NCBI RefSeq assembly: GCF_011378715.1
Contig: NZ_WTKU01000009.1
Span: 94,112-158,111, forward strand
DNA: 64,000 bases
Source: Psychromonas sp. SA13A
GTDB taxonomy: Bacteria > Pseudomonadota > Gammaproteobacteria > Enterobacterales > Psychromonadaceae
Direction of reading: 5' to 3'
In this document: piece by piece, positions 28,024-39,900 of the stretch
How the letters are laid out: each line of letters begins with the position of its first letter
Position numbering within the stretch: the stretch's first letter is position 1
The notes under the pieces: model-generated
Told to the model about the DNA's origin: nothing
The model's database searches: none
What the model saw: the letters and a program-made list of their open reading frames with translations, nothing else
Made by a program: the position numbers and the translations under genes

Positions 28024-28135
28024 GAATGCTCAGGGCTAATTTATTTATATAAGTACTCGTGTAAATTATTTATGCGAGTTATTTATGTTTAGCTCAGGCG
28101 AAAGAGGGCAATTTAGTTGTTTAAATGAGCATGAT
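28024..28135 (+). repeat. Dispersed element, copy P2
   Basis: Core reads AATGCTCAGGGCTAA, an AT-rich middle, CAGGCGAAAGAGGGCAATTTAG and GTTTAAATGAGCA, matching the core of P1 at 13583-13655 read on the minus strand. The outer ACTACTCAG inverted ends of P1 are absent here. Confidence 0.65.
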
Positions 28136-28150
28136 ACGAATTTTAGTTAT

Positions 28151-28178
28151 AAAAAAACCGACACTAGGTCGGTTTTTT
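28151..28178. terminator. Terminator downstream of rpsT (works on both strands)
   Basis: AACCGAC pairs with GTCGGTT around a short loop, with A and T runs on the two sides, 37 bases past the rpsT stop. Confidence 0.85.
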
Positions 28179-28214
28179 AATAAGCTTCATAAAGAGCTAA
28201 TTCTTAAATAAGAA

Positions 28215-28475
28215 TTAAAGCGCTTTAATTTTAGCAGAAAGACGACTTTTCTTACGAGCAGCCATGTTTTTGCTGATCAGACCTTTAGTTGCGTAAGCAT
28301 CTAAAACTGATTGTAATTTAACGAACTCAGCCGTAGCTAGTTCTTTGTTTGCAGCTTCGATTGCAACAACAACTTTCTTGATGAAAGTACGCATCATTGT
28401 ACGACGACTTGCATTATGTTTACGGCTTTTTTCAGATAATAAAGCACGTTTTTTAGCAGACTTGATATTAGCCAA
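28215..28475 (-). CDS. rpsT: 30S ribosomal protein S20
   Basis: An 86-residue, strongly basic helical protein starting [21 protein letters not shown] and ending [11 protein letters not shown], both standard for S20. It binds 16S rRNA early in 30S assembly. It is divergent from murJ, as in many gammaproteobacteria. Confidence 0.98.
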   Translation of the reverse strand: MANIKSAKKRALLSEKSRKHNASRRTMMRTFIKKVVVAIEAANKELATAEFVKLQSVLDAYATKGLISKNMAARKKSRLSAKIKAL

Positions 28476-28781
28476 GACCTTAACTCCTAAATTCTGTATA
28501 ACAAGGGATAATCAAAGGTCGTGGAATATGCCCTGTAACACGTATATTGTCAAATGGTTTTTTATTAACCAATAAAAGAACTGGCAACAAACCAGGTGGA
28601 TGGTTAAACTGCGCGCATTTTATACTCAACCAATTACAGATGCAAATTTAGAGTCGCATGATTGCTTGATATATCGGCAGTTAACGCTATTAAATTTAAT
28701 TAAAAGGTGTATTTTAGCACCCTCATTAACATCTCTTAATTAATTGAGTTATATCTCATCCAAGCGCGTAGGAATTAAAGT
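28476..28781. other. Divergent promoter region of rpsT and murJ
   Basis: A 306-base region with AT-rich promoter-like segments for both genes. No specific operator, RNA or repeat was seen. Confidence 0.4.
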
Positions 28782-30341
28782 GTGAGTAAAAAGCTAATAA
28801 AATCAGGCATGATCGTCAGTTCAATGACATTAATTTCGCGAGTTTTAGGGTTAGTCCGAGACATAGTAATAGCTAATTTAATGGGCGCGGGTGCCGCCGC
28901 TGATTTATTTTTCTTCGCGAATAAAATTCCAAACTTTTTACGTCGTTTATTTGCAGAGGGTGCATTTGCACAAGCTTTTGTTCCGGTATTAACTGAATAT
29001 GAAAAAACACAATCACGTGATCAAGTAAAAGATCTGATTTCAGCAGTTTCAGGTACTTTAGGCACAATTGTTACCGTTATTACTATTTTAGGTGTTTTAG
29101 GTTCCTCAGTTATCACTGCGTTGTTTGGTTTTGGTTGGTTTCTAGAGTGGTGGAACGGTGGCGCAGATGCGTTTAAGTTTGAACTTGCCTCAGATATGCT
29201 AAAAATTACTTTTCCATATTTATGGTTCATTACTTTTACTGCGCTTTCCGGTGCCATTCTGAATACGCTTGGTAAATTTGCAGTGGCCGCTTTTACACCG
29301 GTATTTTTAAATATCGCTATTATTGGCTGTGCTATTTTCCTTTCTCCACAACTTCAACAACCTGAAATCGGTTTAGCGGTTGGTGTATTGTTAGGCGGTG
29401 CGATTCAGTTTTTCTTCCAGATTCCATTCTTGAAAAAAGAAAAGTTATTAGTTAAACCTAGTTGGCAATGGCACCATCCTGGCGTGGTTAAAATAAGAAC
29501 TTTGATGATTCCGGCTTTGTTCGGGGTGTCTGTTAGCCAAATTAACTTATTATTAGATACTTTTATCGCCAGTTTTTTACAAACAGGCTCCATTAGTTGG
29601 TTATATTATTCAGACCGTTTATTAGAATTTCCATTGGGTTTATTTGGGATCGCTATTGCTACGGTAATATTACCGAGTTTATCTTCTTCGCATGTTAATC
29701 AATCACCACAAGCTTTTGCTAAAACCATCGATTGGGGGATCCGCAGTGTATGCTTCTTAGGTTTTCCTGCCATGTTGGGCTTAATGGTACTCGCTGAGCC
29801 AATGTTGCGTGTTTTATTTATGCGTGGTGAATTTGATTTACAAGATGTCAGTATGTCCGCGATGAGTTTATGGGCTTATGCCAGTGGTTTATTAAGCTTT
29901 ATGTTAGTGAAGGTACTCGCGCCAGGTTACTACTCTCGCCAAGATACAAAAACGCCGGTTAAATTCGGTATTATTGCGATGGTCAGTAATATGGTATTAA
30001 ATGTTATTTTTGCAGTACCTTTTGGCTATGTTGGGTTAGCCATCGCAACCTCATTATCTGCTACGTTAAATGCAGGATTATTATGGTTTGGTTTATATAA
30101 AAGCGGCGTCTATCAAGTGCAAAAAGGCAGTGTTGCTGTATTAATACGAATTATAGCGTCAGGTTTAGTGATGGTTGCAGGTTTGTTGTATATGACGCCT
30201 AGTCTTGTCATGTGGGCTGACTTTGGTTTACTTGAGTCAGCAATGCAACTCATCGCATTAATTTTAGGTGGTGCAGCGCTTTATTTAGTGAGCAACTTTA
30301 TTTTTGGATTACGACTCCATCATTTTAAAGTAAGTCGCTAG
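28782..30341 (+). CDS. murJ: Lipid II flippase MurJ
   Basis: A 519-residue inner-membrane MOP-superfamily protein with about 14 segments. It moves lipid II across the membrane for peptidoglycan synthesis. Typical features are MTLISRVLGLVRDIVIA at the N-terminus, with the essential Arg residues, FANKIPNFLRRLFAEGAFAQAFVPV, and later YYSDRLLEFPLGLFGIA. The start is GTG with AGGA 6 bases upstream. It is first in the string murJ-ribF-ileS-lspA-fkpB-ispH. Confidence 0.96.
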   Translation: MSKKLIKSGMIVSSMTLISRVLGLVRDIVIANLMGAGAAADLFFFANKIPNFLRRLFAEGAFAQAFVPVLTEYEKTQSRDQVKDLISAVSGTLGTIVTVITILGVLGSSVITALFGFGWFLEWWNGGADAFKFELASDMLKITFPYLWFITFTALSGAILNTLGKFAVAAFTPVFLNIAIIGCAIFLSPQLQQPEIGLAVGVLLGGAIQFFFQIPFLKKEKLLVKPSWQWHHPGVVKIRTLMIPALFGVSVSQINLLLDTFIASFLQTGSISWLYYSDRLLEFPLGLFGIAIATVILPSLSSSHVNQSPQAFAKTIDWGIRSVCFLGFPAMLGLMVLAEPMLRVLFMRGEFDLQDVSMSAMSLWAYASGLLSFMLVKVLAPGYYSRQDTKTPVKFGIIAMVSNMVLNVIFAVPFGYVGLAIATSLSATLNAGLLWFGLYKSGVYQVQKGSVAVLIRIIASGLVMVAGLLYMTPSLVMWADFGLLESAMQLIALILGGAALYLVSNFIFGLRLHHFKVSR

Positions 30342-30450
30342 AATTAATGCTAAATCGCTAAAATGAAAGCTGATTACTTTGCAACCTTAATATATAATCA
30401 GCTCTTTTATATTTTCAACGCTATTTTTGGCAATTAATTATGACATTATC

Positions 30451-31395
30451 ATGGAATTAATACGCGGAATTCATAATCTACAGCATCAACCACAAGGTTG
30501 TGTGTTGAGCATTGGCAACTTCGATGGCATCCATCTTGGACACCATGCTGTTTTATCTCGTTTGTTAAAAGAAGCTAAACGTTTACAAGTGCCAGCCACT
30601 GTCATGACCTTTGAGCCGCAGCCCGCTGAATTATTTGCAGGTAAAAATGCGCCAGGTCGATTAAGTCGTTTACGTGATAAATTCGTACAGCTTGAAAAAT
30701 TAGACTTAGATAGTTTACTGTGTGTGTCCTTTACACATGAATTTGCTAATCTCAGTGCGAATGATTTTATTGAGCAGTTATTAATTAAAAAACTCAATGT
30801 TAAGTTCTTAGTGATTGGCGATGATTTTCATTTTGGTTATCAACGCTTAGGTGATTTTGCGTTACTAAAAGAAGCTGGCGAGAAATATGGCTTTGAAGTC
30901 GTTGATACAAGAAGTCTGTCACAAGATGCTTGTCGTGTTAGTAGCACGCGAATACGTAGCGCATTAGCAAAAGGCCAATTACAACAAGCAGAGCAAATGC
31001 TAGGCAGGAAATATAGTATTGCTGGTCGTGTTGGACATGGTAAGAAGTTGGGCCGTACAATCGGCGTGCCGACTGCTAACTTATTTTTAAAACGCCGTGT
31101 TTCACCCGTATCGGGTGTGTTTGTTGTGTCAGTACTTGGTGTGAATAAAGAAGGCACTGAACAACAAGTTTATCGAGGTGTTGCAAATATTGGTTGTCGC
31201 CCGACCGTTAATGGCGAACGACAACAATTAGAAGTACATATATTTGATTTTGAAGGTGACTTATACGGTCGTCACCTTGAAGTGTTACTTGAGAAAAAAT
31301 TACGCGATGAAGTACGTTTTGATTCATTCGCAGAACTAAAAATACAGATTGATAAAGATATTCAGCAAGCTAGAGCATGGCATCAGCTTAATTAA
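30451..31395 (+). CDS. ribF: Bifunctional riboflavin kinase / FAD synthetase
   Basis: A 314-residue cytoplasmic enzyme making FMN then FAD. The N-terminal adenylyltransferase domain has SIGNFDGIHLGHHAV and the C-terminal kinase domain has GRTIGVPTANLFL and GVANIGCRPTV. The ATG at 30451 (MELIRGIHNL) matches the family start; an upstream TTG at 30427 does not. Its product FMN would be the ligand of the riboswitch on ribB in this window. Confidence 0.96.
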   Translation: MELIRGIHNLQHQPQGCVLSIGNFDGIHLGHHAVLSRLLKEAKRLQVPATVMTFEPQPAELFAGKNAPGRLSRLRDKFVQLEKLDLDSLLCVSFTHEFANLSANDFIEQLLIKKLNVKFLVIGDDFHFGYQRLGDFALLKEAGEKYGFEVVDTRSLSQDACRVSSTRIRSALAKGQLQQAEQMLGRKYSIAGRVGHGKKLGRTIGVPTANLFLKRRVSPVSGVFVVSVLGVNKEGTEQQVYRGVANIGCRPTVNGERQQLEVHIFDFEGDLYGRHLEVLLEKKLRDEVRFDSFAELKIQIDKDIQQARAWHQLN

Positions 31396-31421
31396 TAAAT
31401 CGTTAGATGGAATAAAAACCG

Positions 31422-34256
31422 ATGAGTGATTACAAAAGTACATTAAATTTACCAAAAACTGGTTTCCCGATGCGTGCAAACTTGGCTAATCGTGAGCCTA
31501 ACATGCTTAAAAATTGGTACAAACAGGATCTTTACGGCAAGATTCGTGCTGCCAAGAAAGGTAAAAAGACATTTATTCTGCATGATGGACCTCCCTATGC
31601 AAATGGCGATATTCATATCGGTCACTCGGTTAATAAAATTCTAAAAGATATTATTGTTAAATCTAAAACGTTATCTGATTTTGATGCGCCTTACATTCCT
31701 GGCTGGGATTGTCACGGTCTGCCTATCGAACTTAAAGTTGAGCAAAAGCACGGTAAGCCAGGTAAAAAGCTAACGGCTGCTGAGTTCCGTGTTAAGTGTC
31801 GTGAATACGCTGCGCGTCAAGTTGATGGCCAACGTAAAGACTTTAAACGTTTAGGTGTATTAGGTGAGTGGGATAACCCATACCTAACCATGAACTTTAA
31901 AACAGAAGCAAATATAGTTCGTGCGCTAGCGAATATCATTAAAAATGATCATCTACACAAAGGCTCAAAACCTGTTCATTGGTGTACAGATTGTGGATCT
32001 GCATTAGCAGAAGCAGAAGTTGAGTACGAAGATAAATTATCGCCAGCAATCGATGTTGCCTTTAATGCGGTTGATGTTGATGCAGTTTTAGCGTGTTTTG
32101 AAAAACAAGCCGATGACTTTGGTCATGGCGATATTTCTGCTGTTATTTGGACAACAACACCTTGGACACTGCCAGCTAACCGTGCCATTGCACTTGCTGC
32201 AAAAGTTGAATACTCATTAGTACAAGCCGGCGAACGTCGTTTGATCTTAGCGACTGATTTAGTGGCTGACTGTATGGCACGTTACGGTATCGAAAACTTT
32301 ACTACTTTAGCGAACACTAAAGGTGCTGAACTAGAGAAACAGTTATTTCAACATCCGTTCTTAGCATTACAAGTGCCAGCCATTGTTGCTGATCACGTGA
32401 CTATCGATGCGGGTACTGGTTGTGTTCATACAGCTCCTGGCCATGGTCAAGACGATTACTCTGCGGGTTTAAAATACGAACTAGAAGTTGCTAACCCTGT
32501 TGGTGACAATGGTGTTTTCCGTGAAGACACGGAATTCTTTGCTGGTTTGCATGTATTTAAAGCCAACGATAAAGTATTGGAAGTCTTAACTGAACGTAAT
32601 GCATTAATCCATCATGTTAATATTAAACATAGCTACCCGCATTGTTGGAGACATAAAACGCCTATTATCTTCCGAGCGACACCTCAATGGTTTATCTCTA
32701 TGGATCAAAAAGGCTTACGTGATAGCGCATTATCAGAAATTAAAGACGTTAAATGGATCCCAAGCTGGGGCCAAAACCGTATTGAAAAAATGATTGAAGG
32801 ACGTCCTGACTGGTGTGTTTCACGCCAACGTACTTGGGGTGTACCAATCACTTTATTTGTTAATAAAGAAACCGATGAATTGCACGAGAACTCTATTGAA
32901 ATGATGGAGTTGATTGCACAAAAAATCGAAAAAGAAGGTATTCAAGCTTGGTTCGATTTAGAGCCAGAATCTATTTTGGGTTTTGAAGCAGAGCAGTTCC
33001 GTAAAGTGACTGATACGTTAGATGTTTGGTTTGACTCTGGCACTACACATGCATCAGTTGTTGGTGTACGCGAAGAATATACACAACCAGATGGTTCTCA
33101 AGCTACGGCTGATTTGTATTTAGAAGGTTCAGATCAACATCGTGGTTGGTTCCAATCTTCATTGTTAACCAGTACTGCAATTAACGGCGTAGCGCCATAT
33201 AAAGAAGTATTAACACATGGTTTTGTGGTTGATGGCGATGGTAAGAAAATGTCTAAATCATTAGGCAACGTTATGTCTCCACAAACGGTGATGAATGACC
33301 TAGGTGCTGATATTTTACGTTTATGGGTTGCTTCTACAGATTACACGGGTGAAATTACCGTTTCTGATGAAATCTTAAACCGTAGTGCAGATAGTTACCG
33401 CCGTATTCGTAATACATCACGTTTCTTATTATCGAACTTGAATGGTTTTGATCCGCAAACTGATTTAGTGGCGCCAGAAGATATGGTTGCGTTGGATCGT
33501 TGGATTGTTGCTAAAGCCTTAACGTTACAAAATGAAGTGATTGAAGCTTACGACAATTACAACCTGCATGTTGTTTATCAAAAACTAATGCACTTCTGTT
33601 CAATTGACTTAGGTAGTTTCTACTTAGACATTATTAAAGATCGCCAGTACACAGCTAAAACAGGCAGTAATGCTCATTTAAGCTGTCAAACTGCGTTGTA
33701 TCATATTGTTGAATCTCTAGTGCGTCTGATTGCGCCAATTCTAAGCTTCACTGCTGATGAAATCTGGGGACGTTTACCGGGTGAGCGTAATGAATTTGTG
33801 TTTACTGAAACTTGGTATGAAGGTTTGTTTGGTTTATCTGATAGCGAAGTGATCAGTAATGATAAATGGACTCAGTTGATTGCGATTCGTGCTGAAGCGA
33901 ATAAAGCTTTAGAACTTGCACGTAAAGAAGCAGTGATTGGCGGTGGGTTAGAAGCTGAAGTCACTTTATATGCTTCAGATGAAATCAGTGCATTACTGAA
34001 TACCTTAGAAGACGAATTACGTTTTGTACTAATTACTTCACAAGCTACAGTTAAACCTTTTGCTGATGCGCCTGCTGATGCGGTTGCAACAGAATTAAAA
34101 GGCTTATCGGTACAAGTACAAAAAAGTGCTGCGGCTAAGTGTGATCGTTGTTGGCATCATCGTGAAGAAGTTGGTCAAGATGAGAAACACCCTGAGTTAT
34201 GTGGACGTTGTATTACCAACGTTGACGGTGAAGGTGAAACTCGCCAATTTGCTTAA
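31422..34256 (+). CDS. ileS: Isoleucyl-tRNA synthetase
   Basis: A 944-residue class I synthetase. HIGH is at 65-68 and KMSKS at about 609-613. The CP1 editing domain lies between, with [13 protein letters not shown] and [16 protein letters not shown]. The C-terminal zinc finger has Cys pairs CDRC and CGRC. Length and architecture are those of bacterial type-1 IleS. It is 26 bases after ribF. Confidence 0.98.
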   Translation: MSDYKSTLNLPKTGFPMRANLANREPNMLKNWYKQDLYGKIRAAKKGKKTFILHDGPPYANGDIHIGHSVNKILKDIIVKSKTLSDFDAPYIPGWDCHGLPIELKVEQKHGKPGKKLTAAEFRVKCREYAARQVDGQRKDFKRLGVLGEWDNPYLTMNFKTEANIVRALANIIKNDHLHKGSKPVHWCTDCGSALAEAEVEYEDKLSPAIDVAFNAVDVDAVLACFEKQADDFGHGDISAVIWTTTPWTLPANRAIALAAKVEYSLVQAGERRLILATDLVADCMARYGIENFTTLANTKGAELEKQLFQHPFLALQVPAIVADHVTIDAGTGCVHTAPGHGQDDYSAGLKYELEVANPVGDNGVFREDTEFFAGLHVFKANDKVLEVLTERNALIHHVNIKHSYPHCWRHKTPIIFRATPQWFISMDQKGLRDSALSEIKDVKWIPSWGQNRIEKMIEGRPDWCVSRQRTWGVPITLFVNKETDELHENSIEMMELIAQKIEKEGIQAWFDLEPESILGFEAEQFRKVTDTLDVWFDSGTTHASVVGVREEYTQPDGSQATADLYLEGSDQHRGWFQSSLLTSTAINGVAPYKEVLTHGFVVDGDGKKMSKSLGNVMSPQTVMNDLGADILRLWVASTDYTGEITVSDEILNRSADSYRRIRNTSRFLLSNLNGFDPQTDLVAPEDMVALDRWIVAKALTLQNEVIEAYDNYNLHVVYQKLMHFCSIDLGSFYLDIIKDRQYTAKTGSNAHLSCQTALYHIVESLVRLIAPILSFTADEIWGRLPGERNEFVFTETWYEGLFGLSDSEVISNDKWTQLIAIRAEANKALELARKEAVIGGGLEAEVTLYASDEISALLNTLEDELRFVLITSQATVKPFADAPADAVATELKGLSVQVQKSAAAKCDRCWHHREEVGQDEKHPELCGRCITNVDGEGETRQFA

Positions 34257-34376
34257 TAGGCAATAACACACATTAATGCCTTTATATTAAATGCATTTTG
34301 ACTAAACGCCTTGGTTATGAAAATGATTTAAGGCGTTTTTTTTAATTTTTGCCATCACCATTATTTGGGAATATCA

Positions 34377-34907
34377 ATGACACAGAAATCAACATCCTCT
34401 AACGTTAGTTTACGTTCTGGTTTATCTTGTTTATGGTTAACTGTTGTGGTTTTAATTATTGATCAAGTGACTAAATATTTAACGATACAAATGTTAGATT
34501 TGTATGAATCCTATGAGGTTTTATCCTTCTTTAATTTTACCTATGCACGTAACTATGGTGCAGCTTTTAGTTTCTTAGGTGATGCAGGAGGTTGGCAGAA
34601 GTACTTATTCACAGCGATTGCTTTTGTAGTTTCTGCTTATCTTTTGTATTCAATGAAAACTACAAGTGCAACTCACCGTTGGATGAATAGTGCATATGCT
34701 CTTATTTTATCTGGTGCGATAGGCAATGTAATGGACCGTTTAATGTTTGGTTATGTGGTCGACTTTTTAGATTTTGATTTAGGTTTTTATCGTTGGCCAA
34801 CATTTAATGTGGCGGATATTGCTATTTTTATTGGTGCTGCAATGATTATTATCGATGCACTACTGTGGGCTGAAAAGCGTGAAAAACAAGCAAACGAGAA
34901 CAAATAA
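34377..34907 (+). CDS. lspA: Lipoprotein signal peptidase (signal peptidase II)
   Basis: A 176-residue inner-membrane aspartic protease with four membrane segments that removes signal peptides from lipidated prolipoproteins. Catalytic Asp residues lie in GNVMDRL and FNVADIAIFIG. The ATG at 34377 is preferred to TTG at 34365. It must serve the lipoproteins in this window (BamD, DUF2959 and the small island lipoproteins). Confidence 0.96.
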   Translation: MTQKSTSSNVSLRSGLSCLWLTVVVLIIDQVTKYLTIQMLDLYESYEVLSFFNFTYARNYGAAFSFLGDAGGWQKYLFTAIAFVVSAYLLYSMKTTSATHRWMNSAYALILSGAIGNVMDRLMFGYVVDFLDFDLGFYRWPTFNVADIAIFIGAAMIIIDALLWAEKREKQANENK

Positions 34908-34919
34908 GGAATAATAGTA

Positions 34920-35387
34920 ATGACAGTAAAAATGGCCAATGAAACAGTCAAGAATAGCAAAGTGATCACTGCAGATAGTGAAGTTTTAATGCACTTTTCA
35001 ATTAAGCTCACAGATGGCTCTGCCGTTGATAGTACTAAGGTCGATAATAAGCCGGCTAAATTTGTAATGGGTGACGGTAGCTTAACACCAGGTTTTGAAG
35101 AGTGTCTGTTAGGTTTGACAGAAGGGGATTCGCAGAGTTTTACGCTTGCGCCTGAGTCTGCTTTTGGATTACCGAATCCAGATAACTTTCATTATATTGA
35201 ACTCAGCAAATTTTCTGCCGATGTGCCTGCAGAAATAGGGACTATCATTAGCTTTACGCAACCGGACGGTAATGAAATTCCAGGTATTATTCGTGAAATA
35301 GTGGCGGATAGTGTGACTGTTGATTTTAACCATCCACTAGCAGGACAAACAGTGACTTTTGACGTTGATGTCTTAGAAGTTTTATAA
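34920..35387 (+). CDS. fkpB: FKBP-type peptidyl-prolyl isomerase (SlpA/FkpB)
   Basis: A 155-residue cytoplasmic FKBP of the SlyD-like type with an IF (insert-in-flap) domain. DGSAVDST, VMGDGSLTPGFEECLLGL and FNHPLAGQTVTFDVDV are family marks. It acts as a proline isomerase and chaperone. It lies 12 bases after lspA and before ispH, the usual arrangement. Confidence 0.94.
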   Translation: MTVKMANETVKNSKVITADSEVLMHFSIKLTDGSAVDSTKVDNKPAKFVMGDGSLTPGFEECLLGLTEGDSQSFTLAPESAFGLPNPDNFHYIELSKFSADVPAEIGTIISFTQPDGNEIPGIIREIVADSVTVDFNHPLAGQTVTFDVDVLEVL

Positions 35388-35410
35388 ATAACTGAAATAT
35401 TGAGAGCATT

Positions 35411-36355
35411 ATGAAAATTATTTTAGCTAATCCTCGTGGTTTTTGTGCAGGTGTACACCGTGCGATCAATATTGTTGAACGTGCGTTAGAGCTTTTTCCA
35501 GCCCCTATCTATGTGCGCCATGAAGTTGTTCATAATCAATATGTGGTTGATGATTTAAAAGCACGTGGTGCGGTATTTGTTGAAGAACTTGATGAAGTAC
35601 CCGATGATAATATTGTTATCTTCAGCGCACATGGTGTGGCACAAAGTGTACGCGAAGAAGCAAAACGTCGTGCATTAAAAGTATTTGATGCGACTTGCCC
35701 ATTAGTGACTAAAGTACATATGGAAGTAACTCGTGCCAGTCGCCGTCATCAAGAGTGTATTTTGATTGGGCATCAAGGCCATCCTGAAGTTATTGGTACG
35801 ATGGGGCAATACGATAGTGAGGAAGGTGGTATTTACCTTGTCGAATCACCTGAAGATGTAGCTTTACTGGAAGTTAAAAATCCAGCCAGCTTGTGTTATA
35901 GCTCTCAAACAACTTTATCAGTTGATGATACTGCGCATGTTATTGATGCGTTGCGAGCTAAATTTCCAAGTATCGAAGGCCCACGAAAAAATGATATTTG
36001 CTATGCGACTCAAAACCGACAGGACGCGGTTAAAGATCTCGCTGATAAAACGGATTTAGTCTTAGTTGTTGGATCAACTAATTCATCTAATTCCAATCGT
36101 TTGCGTGAAAAAGCAGCCAGTGTTGGCGTCACCTCATACTTAATTGATAATGAGTTCGACATCAAAGATGAATGGTTTGAGAATATACAAACGGTAGGTG
36201 TAACAGCTGGCGCATCAGCTCCCGATGTACTAGTACAAGCGGTGATTAGAAAGTTACAAAAAATAGGTGGAAACGTGGTTATTGAGAATCCTGGTGTTGA
36301 AGAAAACACAGTATTCGAAGTCCCTGCAGAATTGCGTATTAAAATGGTTAATTAA
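35411..36355 (+). CDS. ispH: 4-hydroxy-3-methylbut-2-enyl diphosphate reductase
   Basis: A 314-residue Fe-S enzyme for the last step of the MEP isoprenoid pathway, making IPP and DMAPP. Cluster Cys are in [24 protein letters not shown] and [11 protein letters not shown]. The active-site Glu and Thr region ([17 protein letters not shown]) and [12 protein letters not shown] are also present. It is the last gene of the plus-strand string, convergent with pilE. Confidence 0.97.
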   Translation: MKIILANPRGFCAGVHRAINIVERALELFPAPIYVRHEVVHNQYVVDDLKARGAVFVEELDEVPDDNIVIFSAHGVAQSVREEAKRRALKVFDATCPLVTKVHMEVTRASRRHQECILIGHQGHPEVIGTMGQYDSEEGGIYLVESPEDVALLEVKNPASLCYSSQTTLSVDDTAHVIDALRAKFPSIEGPRKNDICYATQNRQDAVKDLADKTDLVLVVGSTNSSNSNRLREKAASVGVTSYLIDNEFDIKDEWFENIQTVGVTAGASAPDVLVQAVIRKLQKIGGNVVIENPGVEENTVFEVPAELRIKMVN

Positions 36356-36506
36356 AATAATATGCTGAGCTTTCAGTATTTTTAATCTTACTGGAAATAG
36401 AATATTTTAGTTTGAATATTTGTAGAATTTGAGCCAGTAAATTATTACTGGCATTGATGCCTCTGTAGCTAGTTATGCTATTTTCTAACGAACATAACTA
36501 TCATAC

Positions 36507-36965
36507 TTAACAGTTCCAACATTGCTCAGAGGGAGTTGTTTCAGTTATAAAAGTTGCGAGTGAACCGGCAGCGCTGTTGTTTTCATCCCAAGCTCGCGCT
36601 CCAGTTGACCTCAATAAAAGCACTCCATCGCCTGCCTGAACACCCGTTGGTTCTGCACCAATGATATAGGTAGAAGCAGTTGTTGATGCAATTAATAAAT
36701 TATAATAAATAACCGTGCCATCAATTGGTGATTTAGTAGAAAATATTGTAGGTGACCCAGCACTTGCCGCTCCGGTATATGTACCTTCAGTCGTATAGTG
36801 CCTTTCCATTGCTTGTGCTAAGCCTTGTAAAGCACCTTGTGCATCAGCACGACGTGATTTTGTCACTGAGTCTTGATAAGAGGGGTATGCTATTGATGCC
36901 AAAATACCAACGATAGCAACCACAATCAATAGTTCTATCAGAGTGAAGCCTTTCTTGTTTTTCAT
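36507..36965 (-). CDS. pilE: Type IV minor pilin PilE
   Basis: A 152-residue type IV pilin-like protein. After a short basic leader, the peptidase site is KKG-FTLIELLIVVAIVGILASIAYPSY with Glu5 present. The globular part has the expected DAQGALQGLAQAMERHYTTEGTY helix. Only two Cys remain, at the very C-terminus (QCWNC), so a disulfide there would close a tight loop. It is last in the fimT-pilV-pilW-pilX-pilY1-pilE run and likely primes pilus assembly with the others. Confidence 0.92.
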   Translation of the reverse strand: MKNKKGFTLIELLIVVAIVGILASIAYPSYQDSVTKSRRADAQGALQGLAQAMERHYTTEGTYTGAASAGSPTIFSTKSPIDGTVIYYNLLIASTTASTYIIGAEPTGVQAGDGVLLLRSTGARAWDENNSAAGSLATFITETTPSEQCWNC

Positions 36966-36995
36966 TGTTAGTTCCTAATTATAAGCATATGGTAT

Positions 36996-39900
36996 TTACT
37001 GCTGAATCAGTTCTTCCCATGACAATCGACCTTGTTTAGCTGTTGTTTCGATCCTTACCGACTCTTCGTTTAAGTTCCCATCAACATCATTGCTATAAAT
37101 GGTATTCCCTAAAATTGCGATGTCTCCGGCAATCATAGCAGTATTAACTTTGATGCCTGCATGACTAGTTACATCGTCTAAATTAACCTCACCATCTCCA
37201 TCAATATCATAAATACTAGTTGTGTCGTCGAATACACGATTATTATTGATATCAAAAACAGTATAGTTTGGCGCTTTACCCGTATTTAAGTCTACCGCCA
37301 TGATCCAGCTTTCACTATTGGATACACAAATATCACTATTTACAACCGTTGGAATAACCGTATTAAATAATAAGATATTGCTTGTTATTAGGGAATTAGA
37401 GGTCACTCGCTCACCAATATTAGTAGGAGTCGCTAATGAATTAGCTTGATCTTCAAAATCAAAATACCAACCTCGACTGTTTGACCAGGTCATTGTTGTT
37501 CCGCTGATAACACGCGTCGTTGAAGTAGAATATAATTCTCTTGGTGTTAAATTTGAGCGAGTTTGTGCGCCTTCTCCATTATCCAATACACCATAGTAAC
37601 TCATAAGATCTGTTGAGGTTTTATCGGTTTCTTCAATGTATTTACCTGTCCCAAAAAAGACAAGGAGATCTGGGGCGCCTGATGCAGCATTTACATTGTC
37701 AGCAACAATAGGGGCAGTGGTAATTGGTTGTGCTTTACCGTTACCATCTTTTGCAGTAAACAATGCTTCATAAGTGCTGCCGGTTTTATGAGCAACCTTC
37801 CATTGGTTTGTATTGCTTGAACTAACATCAAATGCCCACATATTCCCTTGTAAATCGCCAGCATAAATACGGTCCACAACACTATCGCCGTCAAGATCAA
37901 CAGCTCGTGGTGTTGATAATCCATTTGGAATGCCTGAACTATCAGCACCAACTCCGGTATCTATTTCCTTATAATCACTTGCCGACCATTCACCATCTAA
38001 TCCTTCATCGATGTATAAAATAAATAATTTTGCATTGCCATCACCAGTATTATTGTACCCATTACCTACGATAACAGCCCATTCACCATTTGCCATTTTA
38101 GCGACAGTAGGTTCACTGTAACTGTACCCAAAATCTGGATCATTAGCACTACTAAACTCCCATAATGACAACGCATCCGCATTGCCGGTAACGGTAGCAT
38201 CAAATTTAGTTGGGTCTGTGATATCTAACGCGAATAATCCTTTTCCACCACTACGCAAACCACTAATAAGCACTGTGTGCCAGGTGCTACCATAATATAC
38301 GTCACTGATCGTTGGTGTAGAATCAACATAAAAACGATGTTGATAACCAGTACTAGCCAAATAGTGTAGGCCTTCTTCCGATGCACTTGATGCAACTAAA
38401 CTTGGAATATAAGCAAATTTTTCTTCACCGTCTGTTGCACTAAAGCCATGTAGCATACCATCATTGGCACCCACATATAACATAGCTGTTCTACTAGTAT
38501 TTTTATAATCACTATAGTTTTGGCCAGTACCACCAAAAGAAACAGAAGCTGTCGAGTCATAATCTGGCCAATCTAGTTCAGGAGCACCCACATAAACTAC
38601 AGTTGAATTGACGAGGTCACCAAGCCGGCTAGCTCGGTCACGATAGTTAGTTGCAGCAGTTCCGATGTTGTTTACTTTATTACCTTTTAGATAACTAATT
38701 AAATTATCAACACCTGCACTACCTTCCGGGCCTGCTTGAAGGTCAGCAAGAAGCGAAGGAGCTGAATCTATATTTGTTTTGTTAAACACAATGCCTTGCT
38801 TAGTTGAATCGTTAAAGCTGAATATATTTCTAGTATTATAATCTGCTAAATTATCTAACTTAGTTGCTGCGTCCCAGCTAGCTGTGCTGCTTATTTCACC
38901 TGTCCCTGATAATGCATAGGATTTTAAACTGCCAGACCATTCGCCACTATCAAAACTAGCTGCATAAATCGAGGTGCCAGCCGTTAATTGACTCGTATTG
39001 AAGGTGATTCCAGATCCTGCGGCTACTTTATCAACAATACTATCTATTACGTTTCTAAATGCAGTAACTAATTCCGCGCTATTATTCGCTGTCAAATACT
39101 CTCCTCCACCTTGCGTAGCAGCACTCCTTATTAGTGAATTATTCGTTACTTGCGTATCAGCAAAACCAACCATATGAGTGATGACGTTATTTTTCCAAGG
39201 TGTTCCAAGCGAACCTTCTGTAAGATCTGGTCTGAGATCTATATCATACATCGCTCGAGTTACATCATCTACGATATCTGCGCCATTAAAGTAGTTTTTC
39301 ATATCATTGCTAACACTAGTATCACTTGTAGGGATACCATCGGTCATGGCCACTATAAAACTGTCTTGGCACCAGTTTGTAATGACATCTGTTGTTGGTG
39401 AATGGGAGTTGCTAGGCGTATGTGAAAAAAAACTGCTTGCATTGACAACTTTTTCTGGTTTATCTCCAATACCATCTGGGTGAAGCGTTAATTGACCAGA
39501 TATACTTCCACCGGCTCTCTGCGCAAAGTAGTGGCCCAGATCTGCAAGTGACTCTCCTAACGGTGTGCTACCACTGTTTGTAATCAAATTTATCGCATTT
39601 TTTAATGTTGTTATATCGCTGCTAGTTCCAATCGATTTTATGTTCTGTCGAATTTTTGCGCCGCTACTTCCATTATAAGTCGCTAAACCCACACGCATGC
39701 CTACTAAATCATCAACCATGGCTGCAGCAGAAGCTTTAGCTATTTCCATACGTGTTTTAGTGCCTGGTTTTTTATCAAAATCATCAAAATCATCTGCGGC
39801 AGTGTTAGTGCTATTAGAAAAATACCAGTTTAAGTAATTGCCAGTGTATTTTGATGCTAAATAACTACTTGGCGAACCTCCTGAATCTCCAAGGAGACGA

